The notes under the pieces are model-generated. The model was not told where the DNA came from, made no database searches, and saw nothing but the letters and a program-made list of their open reading frames with translations. A DNA stretch of 8,789 bases. Origin: an uncultured Erysipelotrichaceae bacterium (GTDB taxonomy: Bacteria; Bacillota_I; Bacilli_A; Erysipelotrichales; Erysipelotrichaceae). Numbering within the stretch: the first letter of the stretch is position 1; the number at the start of each line of letters is the position of its first letter. This document shows, piece by piece, positions 6,759 to 8,789 of this stretch. Position numbers and translations under genes: made by a program. The stretch spans positions 1 through 8,789 of the forward strand of contig CAKUQM010000054.1 in the NCBI GenBank assembly GCA_934675465.1, written 5' to 3'.

Positions 6759-6786
6759 ATCATACCATTAAAGCCAAAAAATTCAA
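6759..6786 (-). promoter_or_regulatory. Candidate promoter of the ECF/peptidase/SAM hydrolase operon
   Basis: On the minus strand TTGAAT (6786-6781) and TATGAT (6764-6759) are separated by 16 bases, matching four of six and five of six bases of the sigma-A consensus. It lies just after the DHHW stop codon and would give a leader of about 115 bases before the S-component ATG, including both hairpins. Upstream and downstream units may also be co-transcribed, so this remains a prediction. Confidence 0.4.
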
Positions 6787-6790
6787 TACC

Positions 6791-7816
6791 TTATTTAATA
6801 CTAAATGAATTATTTAACACTTCACTACCATATATGAATAAAACTTTAGAATCACCATCAATATTAAGCAAATCACTACTGTAATATCTTAAATCAATTA
6901 ATTCTATTTCACTAAAATAAGGAACCAACAATGGTGCAATACTAGATGTATATGAATCTCTAAAAATAATCAGTTTTCTATCCTCAACATTCTTATTCAC
7001 AATCTTTAAATAAGCCTTAGGACCATTTAAATAAATACTATATGGATCAAGCGATTCAAGTTCTGACACATTATAGACATCCAATAAGTCTTTATCTTCA
7101 ACACTATAGACCTTTATACTATTCAACAAATCATTAGTTAAATAAGTAATCGTATCAGGTTTCATACTTATAGCCATCTTGGCATATAAAGAACCATAGA
7201 ACTTATCATATGTATTAAATGAATATTCTATATCTTTTTCTTCTACATCACACAACTCTAGTATCTTACTAACAACACTACCAAGTCTTTCCTGTTTAAG
7301 ATGAATATCAGTACGATAATAATCTGATAATGACAACAAATCTTTCAATGAGTGATAATTATCCATTCTTACCCCAAGATACTCATCAATCTCTTCACTC
7401 ACATTATCCAAACCAGCATAATGATTCTTTAAAGGAATAGCTATAAATTCATAGTCATTAATATCAAACCTTGTAATAATTTCATCCACCTTAGCAACAA
7501 TATTATCCAAAGATTTATAATTTGTTTCCGTCAGCTCAAACAAGTAATCATCCTTAATAGTCACCTTATTATTAATCGAAATATTAAAAAGATTATAGTT
7601 CACAAAACCCTTCACTTCCCTAAAGTCTTGTCTAAAGATAAAATGATCACTTAAATATTTATCTAAATCATCAAAGAAATTATTATTGTCTTTTATTTTA
7701 GGAAAAGCCTTTAACTTCCTTCTTTCATAAATCGATATTTCTTCCTTATTAAAAAGACTTATAAAACCAAATAAGCTAATAAAAGATACAAATATAATAA
7801 TCAATAACTTTTTCAT
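6791..7816 (-). CDS. DHHW/AlgX-like SGNH-fold surface polymer acetylation protein
   Basis: This 341-residue protein has an N-terminal signal or anchor (MKKLLIIIFVSFISLFGFISLF, residues 1-22) and is otherwise soluble, so it should act outside the membrane. ERRKLKAFP (31-39) and FRQDFR (61-66) are typical of the DHHW family (related to AlgJ/AlgX), partners of MBOAT acyltransferases that place acetyl groups on polysaccharides or wall polymers. The naming motif, normally TDHHW, reads TDIHL (169-173): Asp170 and His172, the D-x-H pair expected at the active site, remain, but the second His and the Trp are lost. The likely nucleophile is Ser288 in RDSYTSS (286-292). The gene starts 3 bases after the MBOAT gene, so the two are co-transcribed. 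The acceptor polymer is unknown. Confidence 0.82.
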   Translation of the reverse strand: MKKLLIIIFVSFISLFGFISLFNKEEISIYERRKLKAFPKIKDNNNFFDDLDKYLSDHFIFRQDFREVKGFVNYNLFNISINNKVTIKDDYLFELTETNYKSLDNIVAKVDEIITRFDINDYEFIAIPLKNHYAGLDNVSEEIDEYLGVRMDNYHSLKDLLSLSDYYRTDIHLKQERLGSVVSKILELCDVEEKDIEYSFNTYDKFYGSLYAKMAISMKPDTITYLTNDLLNSIKVYSVEDKDLLDVYNVSELESLDPYSIYLNGPKAYLKIVNKNVEDRKLIIFRDSYTSSIAPLLVPYFSEIELIDLRYYSSDLLNIDGDSKVLFIYGSEVLNNSFSIK

Positions 7817-7819
7817 AAA

Positions 7820-8789
7820 CTAAAACCTAAAATATAAGAACGGCATAAAAGTCGCATCAATAATATATGCTGTTGATACAATCAATAACAAGACCACCAG
7901 TACTATATTAAGCAAATCCTTATTCTTTAACCTAGAATAAATATTTTTACATAATGGCGTAATACCAACGATACACACAGCAAAGAACACCACATAGTTC
8001 TTTAAATAGAATAAGGTTTCCTTATCAACTAAATATTTGAAATTAAATAATCCAACTATGAAATTTTTAATATCCAAAAGATTAGAATGATTAAAAATCA
8101 CAAAAGAAATATTCACAATCAAAGTTGTATACACAAAACCAATTATCTTATGCCTATCAAAAAAACCTCTAAAGACAAATTTTTCAATTATTAAAACTAA
8201 GCCAAAATATAAGCCCCAAAGAATAAAGTTATAATCAGCACCATGCCAGAAGCCTGTTAAAAACCATACTACAAATAGATTAAAAATATATCTACCATTA
8301 GAACATCTACTACCACCTAAGGGAATATAAATATAATCTTTTAAGAAAGATGATAAAGAAATATGCCATCTATGCCAAAAATCTTTAACTGATGTTGCGA
8401 TTAGAGGATAATTAAAATTCTCTAAGAAATGAAAACCAAATATCAAAGCCATACCAATAGCCATATCACTATAGGCACTAAAATCATAATATAACTGCAT
8501 CGTAGCACTAATCATTTCCAAGAAATAAGACAAGCTTGAACGAAGTTTAATAGCACTCAATACTTTCACAATACTACCTAGAGTATCCGCAATCACAACT
8601 TTCTTAAATAAACCTACACAAAAACGGGTTATGCCCCTACTTGCATCATCAACATTTTCTTTTCTATCAATCAATTCTTCATTAACAGTCTCATATCTTA
8701 CAATAGGACCTGCGATAAGTTGTGGAAAGAAAGTTAAGTAAGTGCCAAAGTTAATAAATGACTTACTAGCCTTTACATCACCCCTATAT
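7820..8789 (-). CDS. MBOAT-family O-acyltransferase (AlgI/DltB-like), 5' end outside the window
   Basis: The frame is open from the right edge to the stop at 7820 and shows 322 C-terminal residues of a protein usually about 470-500 long, so the start is not in the window. The apparent start near 8674 is an internal TTG (Leu); upstream codons read FFPQLIAGPIVRY (20-32 of the visible part), a conserved MBOAT segment. Further motifs are LYYDFSAYSD (99-108), DFWHRWHISLSSFL (136-149), YIPLGG (154-159) and the catalytic-region GFWHGADYNF (179-188) with His182. Hydrophobic helices fill the remainder. MBOAT proteins move acyl groups across the membrane to a partner enzyme; here the partner is the DHHW gene 3 bases downstream. 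The pair probably acetylates an exopolysaccharide or wall polymer. Confidence 0.93.
   Translation of the reverse strand, partial: YRGDVKASKSFINFGTYLTFFPQLIAGPIVRYETVNEELIDRKENVDDASRGITRFCVGLFKKVVIADTLGSIVKVLSAIKLRSSLSYFLEMISATMQLYYDFSAYSDMAIGMALIFGFHFLENFNYPLIATSVKDFWHRWHISLSSFLKDYIYIPLGGSRCSNGRYIFNLFVVWFLTGFWHGADYNFILWGLYFGLVLIIEKFVFRGFFDRHKIIGFVYTTLIVNISFVIFNHSNLLDIKNFIVGLFNFKYLVDKETLFYLKNYVVFFAVCIVGITPLCKNIYSRLKNKDLLNIVLVVLLLIVSTAYIIDATFMPFLYFRF

Noticed and set aside
6636..6790. Known riboswitch (SAM, purine, preQ1, FMN) in the leader
   Set aside because: None of the conserved cores I know from these classes can be found; only two simple hairpins and an alternative pairing are visible.
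1..8789. CRISPR array, tRNA, rRNA or insertion sequence
   Set aside because: No regularly spaced repeats, cloverleaf-like sequence, rRNA-like sequence or transposase gene were seen. The repeated stretches at about 1027-1044 and 1862-1881 come from the duplicated hydrolase genes.

Overview
The window is AT-rich, uses the standard code (tryptophan is read from TGG), and carries almost every gene on the minus strand in tightly packed transcription units with AGGAGG-type ribosome binding sites. This, with the gene families present (fused double-ATPase ECF transporter, UPF0397-type S component, PepV-like peptidase, MBOAT/DHHW pair), points to a low-GC Gram-positive (Bacillota). A gut Erysipelotrichia/Bacilli-like host is a guess only.

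Reading in the direction of transcription (right to left), three blocks are visible. (1) From the right edge to 6791 is the 3' half of an MBOAT O-acyltransferase gene, then 3 bases, then a DHHW/AlgX-like SGNH gene. The pair is expected to O-acetylate a cell-surface polymer. (2) From about 6786 to 415 is a six-gene unit: leader with a terminator-like hairpin, ECF S component (UPF0397-like), double-domain ECF ATPase, EcfT, M20/PepV-like metallopeptidase, and two tandem paralogous SAM hydrolases (DUF62, SAM hydroxide adenosyltransferase). Genes are separated by 2 to 5 bases or overlap by 8 to 11 bases, and the unit ends at a clean intrinsic terminator (415-445). (3) The left edge holds a truncated RhuM-like gene with its own candidate promoter, which converges on the end of an unidentified plus-strand gene closed by an intrinsic terminator at 51-81.

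The most interesting part is block 2. An energy-coupled importer of unassigned substrate is co-transcribed with one peptidase and two enzymes of a family that hydrolyses S-adenosylmethionine to adenosine and methionine. The two hydrolases keep the family's Asp-Arg-His triad but show complementary changes at C-terminal ligand-binding positions, and their reading frames overlap by 8 bases. An obligate mixed complex is therefore a reasonable hypothesis. A working model (inference) is import of an adenosyl- or nucleoside-containing compound, possibly a peptide conjugate, followed by peptide-bond and C5'-S cleavage for salvage. The leader hairpin suggests control by attenuation.
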